From NCBI GenBank assembly GCA_016742255.1, contig JACVCB010000003.1, positions 144,831-208,830 of the forward strand: 64,000 nt of DNA, given 5' to 3'. Made by a program: the position numbers and the translations under genes. Source of the DNA: Leptospira sp. (GTDB lineage Bacteria; Spirochaetota; Leptospiria; Leptospirales; Leptospiraceae). Shown here piece after piece: positions 45,998 through 53,616 of the stretch. The notes beneath the pieces were generated by a model. The model saw nothing but the letters and a program-made list of their open reading frames with translations, ran no database searches and was not told the origin of the DNA. Position 1 is the stretch's first letter. Each line of letters starts with the position of its first letter.

Positions 45998-46542
45998 AAA
46001 GAGAAAGTAAAACACAATATGCACTTTTAGGTATTTTATCTCAATGTGAAATGAATGGGTATGAGATTCGAAAGTATATCGAATCTACGATTAGTTTTTT
46101 TTGGAGTGAAAGTTTCGGACAAATTTATCCTACATTATCTAAATTAGAAAAAGATGGTTTCATTAAAGAATGGGAAAAAACGGATTCTAATGGAAGGAAA
46201 AAAAAGGTATTTAAGGTCACACGTCCGGGTTTAGAAGAATTTCGAAAGTGGATGGATCAATCTCCTATTCAAACAAACAAACGAAATGAATTGTTATTTA
46301 AAGTATTCTTTGGAAGGCATATGAATCCCAAGTTACTGATGGAACAACTAGAAGGTGAAATCAGAAAACAAAAGGAAGATTTAAAATCATTAAAAGTATT
46401 TCAAAAAGAATTAAAATCAGAATGGGAAAAACACCCAGATCATGAGTACTGGAATTTAACATTGGAATATGCAGAGAAACAGACATTATTAAACTTAGAT
46501 TGGATACAAAAGGTAAAGGGAAAAATCCAAGAAAAAGTTTAA
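45994..46542 (+). CDS. PadR-family transcriptional regulator
   Basis: A 182-residue PadR-type winged-helix repressor. The N-terminal domain (about residues 7-80) reads TQYALLGILSQCEMNGYEIRKYIES, GQIYPTLSKLEKDGFIKEW and KKKVFKVTRPGLEEFRKWM, typical of the family; the C-terminal half (about 90-178) is a helical dimerisation domain. ATGA overlap with the hydrolase gene shows coupling. It probably binds the two palindromes at 44451-44493 and is released by a ligand that the two enzyme genes remove; this is inference from arrangement. Confidence 0.9.
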   Translation: MKRESKTQYALLGILSQCEMNGYEIRKYIESTISFFWSESFGQIYPTLSKLEKDGFIKEWEKTDSNGRKKKVFKVTRPGLEEFRKWMDQSPIQTNKRNELLFKVFFGRHMNPKLLMEQLEGEIRKQKEDLKSLKVFQKELKSEWEKHPDHEYWNLTLEYAEKQTLLNLDWIQKVKGKIQEKV

Positions 46543-46606
46543 AAATAACCGATTTAATATGTTATTTCATTGATTTACGCTGCTAAATCTTTAAAACATT
46601 AATAAA

Positions 46607-48757
46607 ATGGAAACGACTTCGATTTGTCGCAGAATGAACTATGTCTTATTCATTTTATTTTATATCCTACCTTTCCAAACACTATTTGCCTTAGATAAAG
46701 TTACTCTCCATCTCAAATGGTTCCATCAGTTTCAATTTGCTGGTTATTATGCTGCTTATGAAAAAGGTTTTTATAAAGATGTTGGTTTAGATGTAGAACT
46801 TTTAGAAAGTACAGTTGGGATAAGAGGTATTCATGAAAAAGTTGTACGAACAACAGGCCAATATGGTGTAGGTAGTAATGAGTTACTTTTACACAGACAT
46901 ATGGGGAAACCCGTTGTTGTATTAGGAGTAATTTTCCAACATTCTCCATCTGTTTTATTTTTTAAAAAATCTTCAAATGTTCAGAGTATTCATGATTTAG
47001 TTGGTAAACGAGTCATGTTAACTCCTTGGATGGAAGAAATAGTTGCCTACCTGAAGAAAGAAGGAATCAATCCATCAGATCTTCAATTATTGGAACATCG
47101 TTTTAATCCGAGAGATTTAATTGAAGGTCGAGTTGATGCTTATTCAGGTTATGCAACGACACAGGCTTTTGATTTTAAAAAAGCTGGATTCCAAGTTATA
47201 ACTTACTCTCCAAGATTGGCGGGGATTGATTTTTATGGAGATAATTTTTTTACAAGCGAAGACGAAATAAAAAAATTTCCAAATCGAGTGAAAGCGTTTC
47301 GCGAGGCAACACTTCGGGGTTGGCAATATGCGATGAGTCACCAAGAGGAAATAGCTGAACTCATTTACAATAAATATTCTAAAAAAAATCCCAAAGAACG
47401 CCTCTTATTTGAAGCTCAACAAATGACACCGTTAATACAACCTGTACTTGTTGAAATGGGTTATATGAATCCAGGCAGATGGAAACATATCAATGATATC
47501 TATAACGAACTTGGAATGTTGCCCAGAAACATTAGTTTGAAAGGATTTTTGTATGATCCGAATCCTCCTACGAATTACGATTGGCTATATTATACTTTTT
47601 TTGTAGTTTTAGTAGGAGTCGGAGTTATTTGGCTAATTCAATGGAGAAGGTTGAATAAACAATATTCAGAGAATTTAAAAAATCAGGTTAAACAAAGAAC
47701 AGAAGAATTAAGACAATCGAATGAAAGTTTACAAATCTTAAATCAAAGTTTGGTAAATACTTTAAAGGAACTTACCGAAGCACAAGACCGACTACTTGCA
47801 TCTGAAAAATTGGCTGTTTTGGGACAGTTGGCAGCAGGGATGGCACATGAGTTAAATACTCCTTTGGGAGCTATTGTTTCATCTAACTTGTCACTTTATG
47901 ATTTTCTAAAGAATAAATTACAAACAGTAATCTCGACGATAATCAATTTTAATGAAGACGATACCAAACGTTACCAAATCGTCCTAAATGAAAGTTTGGA
48001 AAATCAAGCATATTTGGAAGGTAAATCGGAACGCTCGTTAAGGAAGGAGTTACATTCAAAGTTTTCTCATCTAGAGAAAATGGAGTTATATGGCGATCAT
48101 ATGCAACTAGTAATTGAAACGGGTTTGTTTCGGAAATTGGATCAAATTGAATATATTCTCGAAAGTGAACGATCACTTGATATACTTCGTTCAGTGGCAA
48201 GTATCAATTCAGCATATCGATGTAATCAAATTATTTCAGTGGCTTCCGAAAAGGCAACCCACGTTATCCGTGCTTTAAAAAATTACCTAGTATCCGAAAA
48301 AGAAACAACTAGCAATGAGTCGGTGATAGATCTAGAATCTGAGATTGAAACAATATTGTCACTTTATCATTATAACTTAAGCAAGATAACGGTTATTAAA
48401 AGTTATGGAGCTGAAATCAAATGCAAAGGAAATCGTGATAAACTAAATCAAGTATGGATTAATCTAATCAATAACGCTTTACATGCTATGTCTTTCAATG
48501 GAACATTAGAAATTATAATAAATTCCGAACAAAAATGGATCAAAGTGTCTATTATAGATTCAGGTGTTGGAGTTCCAGAGAATATTAAAGATAAAATTTT
48601 TGATCCATTTTTTACGACAAAACCTAATGGAGAAGGAATGGGACTAGGATTGGACATTTGTAAAAAAATGATCATACAAATGGGTGGGAAAATTGAACTG
48701 GAACCAAGCAAGCAAGGTGCATGTTTTTCTGTATGGTTACCAAAAGTGAATTCTTAA
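46607..48757 (+). CDS. histidine kinase with N-terminal NMT1/THI5-type substrate-binding domain
   Basis: A 716-residue hybrid sensor. After a signal sequence (about residues 10-28) is a periplasmic solute-binding domain of the NMT1/THI5 family (about 30-290): LHLKWFHQFQFAGYYAAYEKGFYKDVGLDVEL is its characteristic start. One membrane segment at about 325-345, then a coiled coil, then the kinase: H-box GQLAAGMAHELNTPLGAIVSS (His about 413), N-box NQVWINLINNALHAM, DSGVGVP and GEGMGLGLDICKKMI. A thiamine-precursor-like or similar small molecule is a reasonable ligand guess, no more. No response-regulator gene lies next to it. Start could also be ATG 46634. Confidence 0.88.
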   Translation: METTSICRRMNYVLFILFYILPFQTLFALDKVTLHLKWFHQFQFAGYYAAYEKGFYKDVGLDVELLESTVGIRGIHEKVVRTTGQYGVGSNELLLHRHMGKPVVVLGVIFQHSPSVLFFKKSSNVQSIHDLVGKRVMLTPWMEEIVAYLKKEGINPSDLQLLEHRFNPRDLIEGRVDAYSGYATTQAFDFKKAGFQVITYSPRLAGIDFYGDNFFTSEDEIKKFPNRVKAFREATLRGWQYAMSHQEEIAELIYNKYSKKNPKERLLFEAQQMTPLIQPVLVEMGYMNPGRWKHINDIYNELGMLPRNISLKGFLYDPNPPTNYDWLYYTFFVVLVGVGVIWLIQWRRLNKQYSENLKNQVKQRTEELRQSNESLQILNQSLVNTLKELTEAQDRLLASEKLAVLGQLAAGMAHELNTPLGAIVSSNLSLYDFLKNKLQTVISTIINFNEDDTKRYQIVLNESLENQAYLEGKSERSLRKELHSKFSHLEKMELYGDHMQLVIETGLFRKLDQIEYILESERSLDILRSVASINSAYRCNQIISVASEKATHVIRALKNYLVSEKETTSNESVIDLESEIETILSLYHYNLSKITVIKSYGAEIKCKGNRDKLNQVWINLINNALHAMSFNGTLEIIINSEQKWIKVSIIDSGVGVPENIKDKIFDPFFTTKPNGEGMGLGLDICKKMIIQMGGKIELEPSKQGACFSVWLPKVNS

Positions 48758-48812
48758 GTGGATGATTGGTTCTTAAAAAAAATATAATTCTAGTGATCGT
48801 AATGTTTTAACA

Positions 48813-49922
48813 ATGGAACCATTAAAAGAAATTTATTCAACTCATTGGATTCAAAATTTAAGTTTTGTCGTTTCACAAATTGATCCTAAAATTAGGGCTT
48901 CTGATTTCCAAAAAAAACTCATGGAGTCTCCATGGAAAAAATATGAGTTAAAAGAGAGAATCAATCGTATTGCGGAAACGTTTCTATTTTTTTGGAATGA
49001 TCCTTTGGTAAAAATTGAGCCTAAACTTATGGAATTAATCAAATTGTTGAGAAAACAAGGTGTTAGTGATTTTAATTTTCCCTATATTTTCCTGAATGAT
49101 ATAGTAGTTAAATCTGGAATTGATGATTTTGAATCTTCCATGAGAATATTAGAAAAAACGACTGTATTTTCAAGTGCAGAGTTTGCCATTCGATTTTATT
49201 ACATTAATCATTTTGAAAAAACAGTAAAACAAATGGAAAAATGGTCAAACCACAGAGAACCATTTGTTAGAAGATTGGCAAGTGAAGGGAGTCGGCCTAT
49301 TTTACCCTGGGGCATTGGAATTCCAGCAATCAAAAAACAGCCAGAAATTCATTTGAATATTCTAGAAAACTTATGGAATGATGAAAATGAAATTGTCCGA
49401 AGAAGTGTATCCAATCATCTGAATGATATTTCAAAAATTCAGCCTGATTTCGTAATTGATTTTTGTAAGAATAAGTTTGGTGTTTCAGAAAGTTTAGATA
49501 AGAATTTAAAACATGCATTACGCGGATTACTCAAAAAAGCGGATAACCGAGCATTATCATATTTTCAATATGATACAAAGTGGATACCTGGGGATTTTAA
49601 ATTATCTTTAAAAAAAAATAAAATCAAAATTGGAGATTTGTTAGAGTTTCATATAAGTTTTTTCAATCCCTCCACAAAGAACATTAAAATTAGAATAGAA
49701 TATAAAATTGGATTTTTGTTAGCAAATGGGAAACTTGGGCAAAAAGTTTTCCAGTTAGGCGAAAAAGTATTAAAATCAAAAGAAAAAATTGAAATTTATA
49801 AAAAACATTCTTTTAAACCTATCACAACCAGAGTGTATTATCCAGGAAAACATAGTGTTACAATTGTTATCAATGGAAATGAATGTAAAACTTCTCAATT
49901 TGAATTGTTAAATGGTCAGTAA
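48813..49922 (+). CDS. alkC: AlkC-type DNA alkylpurine glycosylase with C-terminal Ig-like domain
   Basis: A 369-residue DNA repair protein removing alkylated purines without base flipping. The HEAT-like helices (about residues 1-260) contain the AlkC/AlkD-superfamily stretch VRRLASEGSRPILPWGIGIPAIKKQP (about 152-178), and the C-terminal 100 residues are beta-rich (LKKNKIKIGDLLEFHISFFNPSTKNIKIRIEYKIGFL), fitting the Ig-like domain described for AlkC. It is the first of five tightly packed plus-strand genes and starts about 55 bases after the kinase gene. Confidence 0.82.
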   Translation: MEPLKEIYSTHWIQNLSFVVSQIDPKIRASDFQKKLMESPWKKYELKERINRIAETFLFFWNDPLVKIEPKLMELIKLLRKQGVSDFNFPYIFLNDIVVKSGIDDFESSMRILEKTTVFSSAEFAIRFYYINHFEKTVKQMEKWSNHREPFVRRLASEGSRPILPWGIGIPAIKKQPEIHLNILENLWNDENEIVRRSVSNHLNDISKIQPDFVIDFCKNKFGVSESLDKNLKHALRGLLKKADNRALSYFQYDTKWIPGDFKLSLKKNKIKIGDLLEFHISFFNPSTKNIKIRIEYKIGFLLANGKLGQKVFQLGEKVLKSKEKIEIYKKHSFKPITTRVYYPGKHSVTIVINGNECKTSQFELLNGQ

Positions 49923-49924
49923 AA

Positions 49925-50536
49925 ATGAAAAATATGAAGCTAAAGTTATTGTTTTTAATTCTTAATTTTTGTATTTCGTGTTCGGTCTTTTATTCAAGTG
50001 AAAGACGAAAAATTGAATTAAACGAAGAAATCTACAATCGATCATTGAGTTATGAATTAATTGGTTGGGATGAAGAACTTGATAGAAGGCGTGTGACTTA
50101 CATTTTATCTGCTTTAGAAAAATCAGGTAAATTTTCTTCTGTTCGGTATTACGATCAAACTAAGTCAGATTTTCACTTACAAATTATATTGGAGTCTAGT
50201 CCCAAGTTTAAATTTTTTTTGGGGGAATCAACAGAGCCTGTTTCGTATTTAGCGGAACGAAAACAAGACCGATTTTTATTGTATTTAGCCAACCGTTTTT
50301 TAGCAGTTAGTACTTTCTTTATTGTTCCAGACATTGATCGAGATGATGATTATCTTTTATTTCGACTCAAAAAAAACGGAAAAATAGAAAGAGAATATAG
50401 ATATCCAATGGAGTCTTATCGTGTTTTTGGTTGGGTCTCTATTTTATTTATGTGGGTAGATGACAGAGACCAGTGGAAATCTATTTTAACGGAAAAAGTT
50501 TCAGAGTTTTTAGGAGATGCAAAACATGACCTTTAA
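49925..50536 (+). CDS. lipoprotein in the alkC run
   Basis: A 203-residue predicted lipoprotein, two bases after the alkC stop. The signal (MKNMKLKLLFLILNFCISC) ends at a lipobox-like Cys. The mature part has strand YELIGWDEE, helix RVTYILSALEKSGKFSSVRYY, strand DFHLQIILES, a hydrophobic stretch RFLAVSTFFIVPDI, strand pair YLLFRLKKNGKIEREYRYPM and a C-terminal helix. This repeats the layout of the lipoproteins at 32707 and 50526. Function unknown. It overlaps the next gene slightly. Confidence 0.75.
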   Translation: MKNMKLKLLFLILNFCISCSVFYSSERRKIELNEEIYNRSLSYELIGWDEELDRRRVTYILSALEKSGKFSSVRYYDQTKSDFHLQIILESSPKFKFFLGESTEPVSYLAERKQDRFLLYLANRFLAVSTFFIVPDIDRDDDYLLFRLKKNGKIEREYRYPMESYRVFGWVSILFMWVDDRDQWKSILTEKVSEFLGDAKHDL

Positions 50537-51050
50537 TTTGAAAAAAATTCTAATCTTAGTTCCTGTTTTGATCTTTATAAATTGTGCTGCATTTTCCGAT
50601 CCAGTCACATCCAAAAATCGTAACAAACTTAAAATTGAAGAAAAGAAAATCAGGCTTCTATTTACTGGATTTTATCGATATGAATCGGAGAAAGAAATTA
50701 TTTTAGATTATATCAATAAACAGGGATTAATCGAAGACCAGTCTTCCTCGGCTTGTTTGGAAGTGATATTACAAAAAAAAGATCCTAAGTATCAATATCC
50801 TTTCTTACATAAATTACAGTTTCTTCTTACATTTTTTTCAGGTGGTATTTTTCCATCCCATATTCGGACAGAACAGTCACTTACTTTCCGTTATTCGCGA
50901 TCGGATGAAATTCTTTTTGAAAATGAATATTCCGTAGGTATGGACCAATGGAGAGGAATTCCTGTAGTTCTTTTGATGATTACCAATTGGCCAAACCGAA
51001 TTTACAAAGAACAACTTCTTGAGGTAACCAAATTGGAGATGGCTCAATGA
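50526..51050 (+). CDS. lipoprotein in the alkC run
   Basis: A 174-residue predicted lipoprotein. ATG 50526 is preferred because GGAG lies 9 bases upstream; 50517 is also in frame. The N-terminus MTFNLKKILILVPVLIFINCAAF carries a lipobox with the same NCAAF as the lipoprotein at 32707. The mature part follows the common pattern: helix EIILDYINKQGLIED, strand CLEVILQKK, hydrophobic FLLTFFSGGIFPSH, strands SLTFRYSRSDEILFENEYSV and a C-terminal helix. It overlaps the previous gene by 11 bases and the next by 4. Confidence 0.75.
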   Translation: MTFNLKKILILVPVLIFINCAAFSDPVTSKNRNKLKIEEKKIRLLFTGFYRYESEKEIILDYINKQGLIEDQSSSACLEVILQKKDPKYQYPFLHKLQFLLTFFSGGIFPSHIRTEQSLTFRYSRSDEILFENEYSVGMDQWRGIPVVLLMITNWPNRIYKEQLLEVTKLEMAQ

Positions 51051-51967
51051 AACTTTATAAGTTAGGGATTTTTTGTCTTATTACATTATTTTCTTGTATG
51101 GGTTACTTTTATAAATTAAAACCCAATGAAAAAAATGATTACTTTCAATTGAATGGAGTGAAAAGAACATACACAGTACATTACCCCAAAAATTGGAATG
51201 GTTTGCCCATACCGATGTTAGTTGCACTCCATGGTAGGTTCGGAACTGGGATTACAATGATGAAACAAACTAAGTTGAACGAAGTTGCAGATTCAAAAGG
51301 ATTTATTGTAGTTTTTCCTGATGGATACAAAAGAAGTTGGGCAGATGGAAGAGGTAACACTCCTGCTGATGAGAATTCGATCAACGATGTTGTATTTATA
51401 GAGTCGATTGTAAAACGTATGGTTGCAGAGGGTTCGGTTGACGAACGTTATGTGTATTTAGTTGGTCATTCCAATGGTGGTTTTATGGCCCAAAGATTAG
51501 CGATTGAAAAATCGGAACTGTGGAGAGGGGTCATGAGTGTTGCAGCTCAAATTTCCGTGGCTCTATTAAAATCAAAACAGAAATATAATACAGTGCCAGT
51601 TTCTGTTGCCATTATGGCTGGTACCGAAGATCCATTAGTTCCATTTAGTGGTGGTTATGTAAAAGATGGTAAAGAAATTCTTTCCGTTTTGGATAGCATC
51701 TTAAGATGGAAGGAATGGAATCGTTGCGAAGATAGTGTGAACAAATCGACTAAGGATTTTGTGGAAGATGGAAACAATATTCAGATTCAATTTGAAAGAT
51801 TTCACAAATGTGCAAATAACAAGATTGTTGAATTGATTCAATTGAATGGTCTTGGGCATAGTTGGCCAGGAGAGACAACAATGCTTCCATTTATCAACCA
51901 GGGAAAAACAACTAAAGTAATTGATGCTTCCTTATTAGTATGGGAATTCATGGAAAGTTTAAAATGA
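51047..51967 (+). CDS. PHB-depolymerase-family esterase lipoprotein
   Basis: A 306-residue serine esterase of the LpqC/PHB-depolymerase type. The signal peptide MKLYKLGIFCLITLFSC suggests a lipoprotein. Landmarks are the oxyanion region VALHGRFGTG (about residue 59), DGYKRSWADGRG, the nucleophile elbow GHSNGGFMAQRLA (about 141, Ser) and the C-terminal His in NGLGHSWPGE (about 266). The substrate cannot be told; relatives hydrolyse polyesters, feruloyl or acetylxylan esters. It overlaps the preceding and following genes by 4 bases each (ATGA), so it belongs to the alkC run. Confidence 0.85.
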   Translation: MKLYKLGIFCLITLFSCMGYFYKLKPNEKNDYFQLNGVKRTYTVHYPKNWNGLPIPMLVALHGRFGTGITMMKQTKLNEVADSKGFIVVFPDGYKRSWADGRGNTPADENSINDVVFIESIVKRMVAEGSVDERYVYLVGHSNGGFMAQRLAIEKSELWRGVMSVAAQISVALLKSKQKYNTVPVSVAIMAGTEDPLVPFSGGYVKDGKEILSVLDSILRWKEWNRCEDSVNKSTKDFVEDGNNIQIQFERFHKCANNKIVELIQLNGLGHSWPGETTMLPFINQGKTTKVIDASLLVWEFMESLK

Positions 51968-52668
51968 AAAAGGTTGCTGTAGTAACAGGAGCATCACGAG
52001 GCATTGGTCTTGCGATTGCAAAAGTTTTACTCGGAATGGACTTTATAGTATATGGAATTTGTAGGCATCCTGAAAAGTGCCAAGAGCGAAACGAGAATTT
52101 TCATTTGCTGAAAGGTGATTTAAGTGATCCAAATTCGATCCCAAAGATCCTAAACTTGATTCCTGACAAGGAACGGATTTCATTGTTAATCCATAGTGCG
52201 GGGATTGCATACTTTGCACCAGTGGAAGAATTATCTCCTGAAAAAATAGTAGAAATGGTGCAAGTTCACCTGACTTCCTCTATGATTTTGACAAGTGTTC
52301 TCACTCGTACATTGAAAAAAAATGAGGGTAGAATTATCTTCATTGGATCAGTTTCAGGAAATGAAATATCACCATGGGGAAATGTTTATGGTTCTCTAAA
52401 AGCTGGAATCCATCAATATGCTCGGCTATTATTTGATGAACTTCGCAAATATTCAGTGAAGGTACATTTGGTAATACCTGATATTACAAAAACAGATTTT
52501 TATAATCATTTGAATATAGAACCAGATCAAGACCCAAAGTCATATTTGTTACCTGACCAAATTGCTAATGTGATTAAAAATTTAATCTTGGATCTATCTG
52601 GGATTATTGTTCCTGAAATTGTTGTTAGGCCAGAAGTATTTAAAATTAAAAGAAAAAAATTCAATTAA
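51964..52668 (+). CDS. short-chain dehydrogenase/reductase
   Basis: NAD(P)-dependent oxidoreductase, 234 residues. Cofactor motif TGASRGIGLAIAKVL (residues 7-21), LIHSAGIAYFAPVEELSPE with the conserved NAG-like region, IIFIGSVSG with the catalytic Ser region, and YGSLKAGIHQYARLLFDEL with the YxxxK active site (about residue 148). ATG 51964 overlaps the esterase stop by 4 bases; the frame from 51940 would overlap further. It is the last gene of the alkC run and converges on the cyclic-nucleotide-binding gene with only 5 bases between. Confidence 0.88.
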   Translation: MKKVAVVTGASRGIGLAIAKVLLGMDFIVYGICRHPEKCQERNENFHLLKGDLSDPNSIPKILNLIPDKERISLLIHSAGIAYFAPVEELSPEKIVEMVQVHLTSSMILTSVLTRTLKKNEGRIIFIGSVSGNEISPWGNVYGSLKAGIHQYARLLFDELRKYSVKVHLVIPDITKTDFYNHLNIEPDQDPKSYLLPDQIANVIKNLILDLSGIIVPEIVVRPEVFKIKRKKFN

Positions 52669-52673
52669 TAAAA

Positions 52674-53192
52674 TCATTCACCAATTGATTGTGCATCATC
52701 TGTGAATGTTTCTAAAGGTACTCCGCCTTGATTCTCGTCATTCGAATCGGAACCAGTATTGGAGACAGATGGTACAACTTTGGAAATCATTGAGTCTTCA
52801 TCTTGTTTTCTTTTGATCGCTCTAATTTTTCCATCTGTTTCATATAATCTTTCGATTACTTTTTTCAGTAATAAAAATAAAAATTCAGGACTTTCCTGAC
52901 TCATTTGCACAAAAGTAGTTCGATTGATAATGCCAAGTTTCGCCGATTCAGATACAACAACAATTGATGCTGCCCTTGGACTATTGTTGATAATAGCCAT
53001 TTCGCCGAAAAATTCGCCAGGTAATATACTTCTTAGTTTGGTATGTTTGCCTTCAATTTGTTTGTAAATATCTAACTGGCCTTCAAACAAAAAGAACATA
53101 GCACCATTCGAAGGAACTCCTTCCTTAAAAAGGACTTCTCCTCTTTTGATATTGATCATACTAAGTTTGGCTAGAGATTCTTTAAGTCCCAT
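52674..53192 (-). CDS. stand-alone cyclic-nucleotide-binding protein
   Basis: A 172-residue protein made of one cNMP-binding domain (about residues 10-125) plus a polar tail. The phosphate-binding cassette GEFFGEMAIINNSPRAASI has the Glu and Arg that contact the cyclic nucleotide, so it should bind cAMP or cGMP. There is no DNA-binding or enzymatic domain, so it must act through a partner or be a sink. The last 45 residues are Ser/Asp/Asn-rich. The start ATG 53192 overlaps the end of the preceding gene by 11 bases; GTG 53195 is an alternative. Confidence 0.85.
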   Translation of the reverse strand: MGLKESLAKLSMINIKRGEVLFKEGVPSNGAMFFLFEGQLDIYKQIEGKHTKLRSILPGEFFGEMAIINNSPRAASIVVVSESAKLGIINRTTFVQMSQESPEFLFLLLKKVIERLYETDGKIRAIKRKQDEDSMISKVVPSVSNTGSDSNDENQGGVPLETFTDDAQSIGE

Positions 53193-53616
53193 CACTCGCC
53201 TCTGTTAGATCTTTTAACTTTTGTTCAGCTTCGATTAGCCTTTCTACATAAGTTTGTAATAGTGCGTAGACAAACATTGGATTTGAATTTGCAATTCGAA
53301 TTAGATTTTGTTTATCGAGAATTCCTAACTGTGCTCTATCGGATTCAATGAATACCGTCATTGCTCTGGGATGTGCAGAGATAAGTGCAATCTCTCCAAA
53401 AAACTCTCCTGTGGAAAGTTTTCTCACTTCATGAAAATTTCCTTGGTCAGGTGCACCCATTCCTACAGACAAAGTACCACTTAATATAAAATACATTTTC
53501 TCATTTGATGGATCACCTTCTCTCACGATGATCTCACCTCGTTTGAATGTCTTTGTTGGGACTGTATTAACGAAGTCGAATATGTTGATACGATTATCTT
53601 TTTTAGGAATGGACAT
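53182..53616 (-). CDS. stand-alone cyclic-nucleotide-binding protein
   Basis: A 144-residue protein with a single cNMP-binding domain (about residues 14-125): KRGEIIVREGDPSNEKMYFILSG then the cassette GEFFGEIALISAHPRAMTV with both contact residues, then a C-terminal helix. It resembles its neighbour in layout and is likely a tandem duplicate. No effector domain is present. Its start overlaps the ankyrin gene stop by one base (TAATG), so translation is coupled. Confidence 0.85.
   Translation of the reverse strand: MSIPKKDNRINIFDFVNTVPTKTFKRGEIIVREGDPSNEKMYFILSGTLSVGMGAPDQGNFHEVRKLSTGEFFGEIALISAHPRAMTVFIESDRAQLGILDKQNLIRIANSNPMFVYALLQTYVERLIEAEQKLKDLTEASDGT

Noticed and set aside
50517..50526. 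Earlier ATG of the second lipoprotein in the alkC run
   Set aside because: The GGAG site is better placed for the ATG at 50526 and the short extension adds only three residues before the signal peptide.
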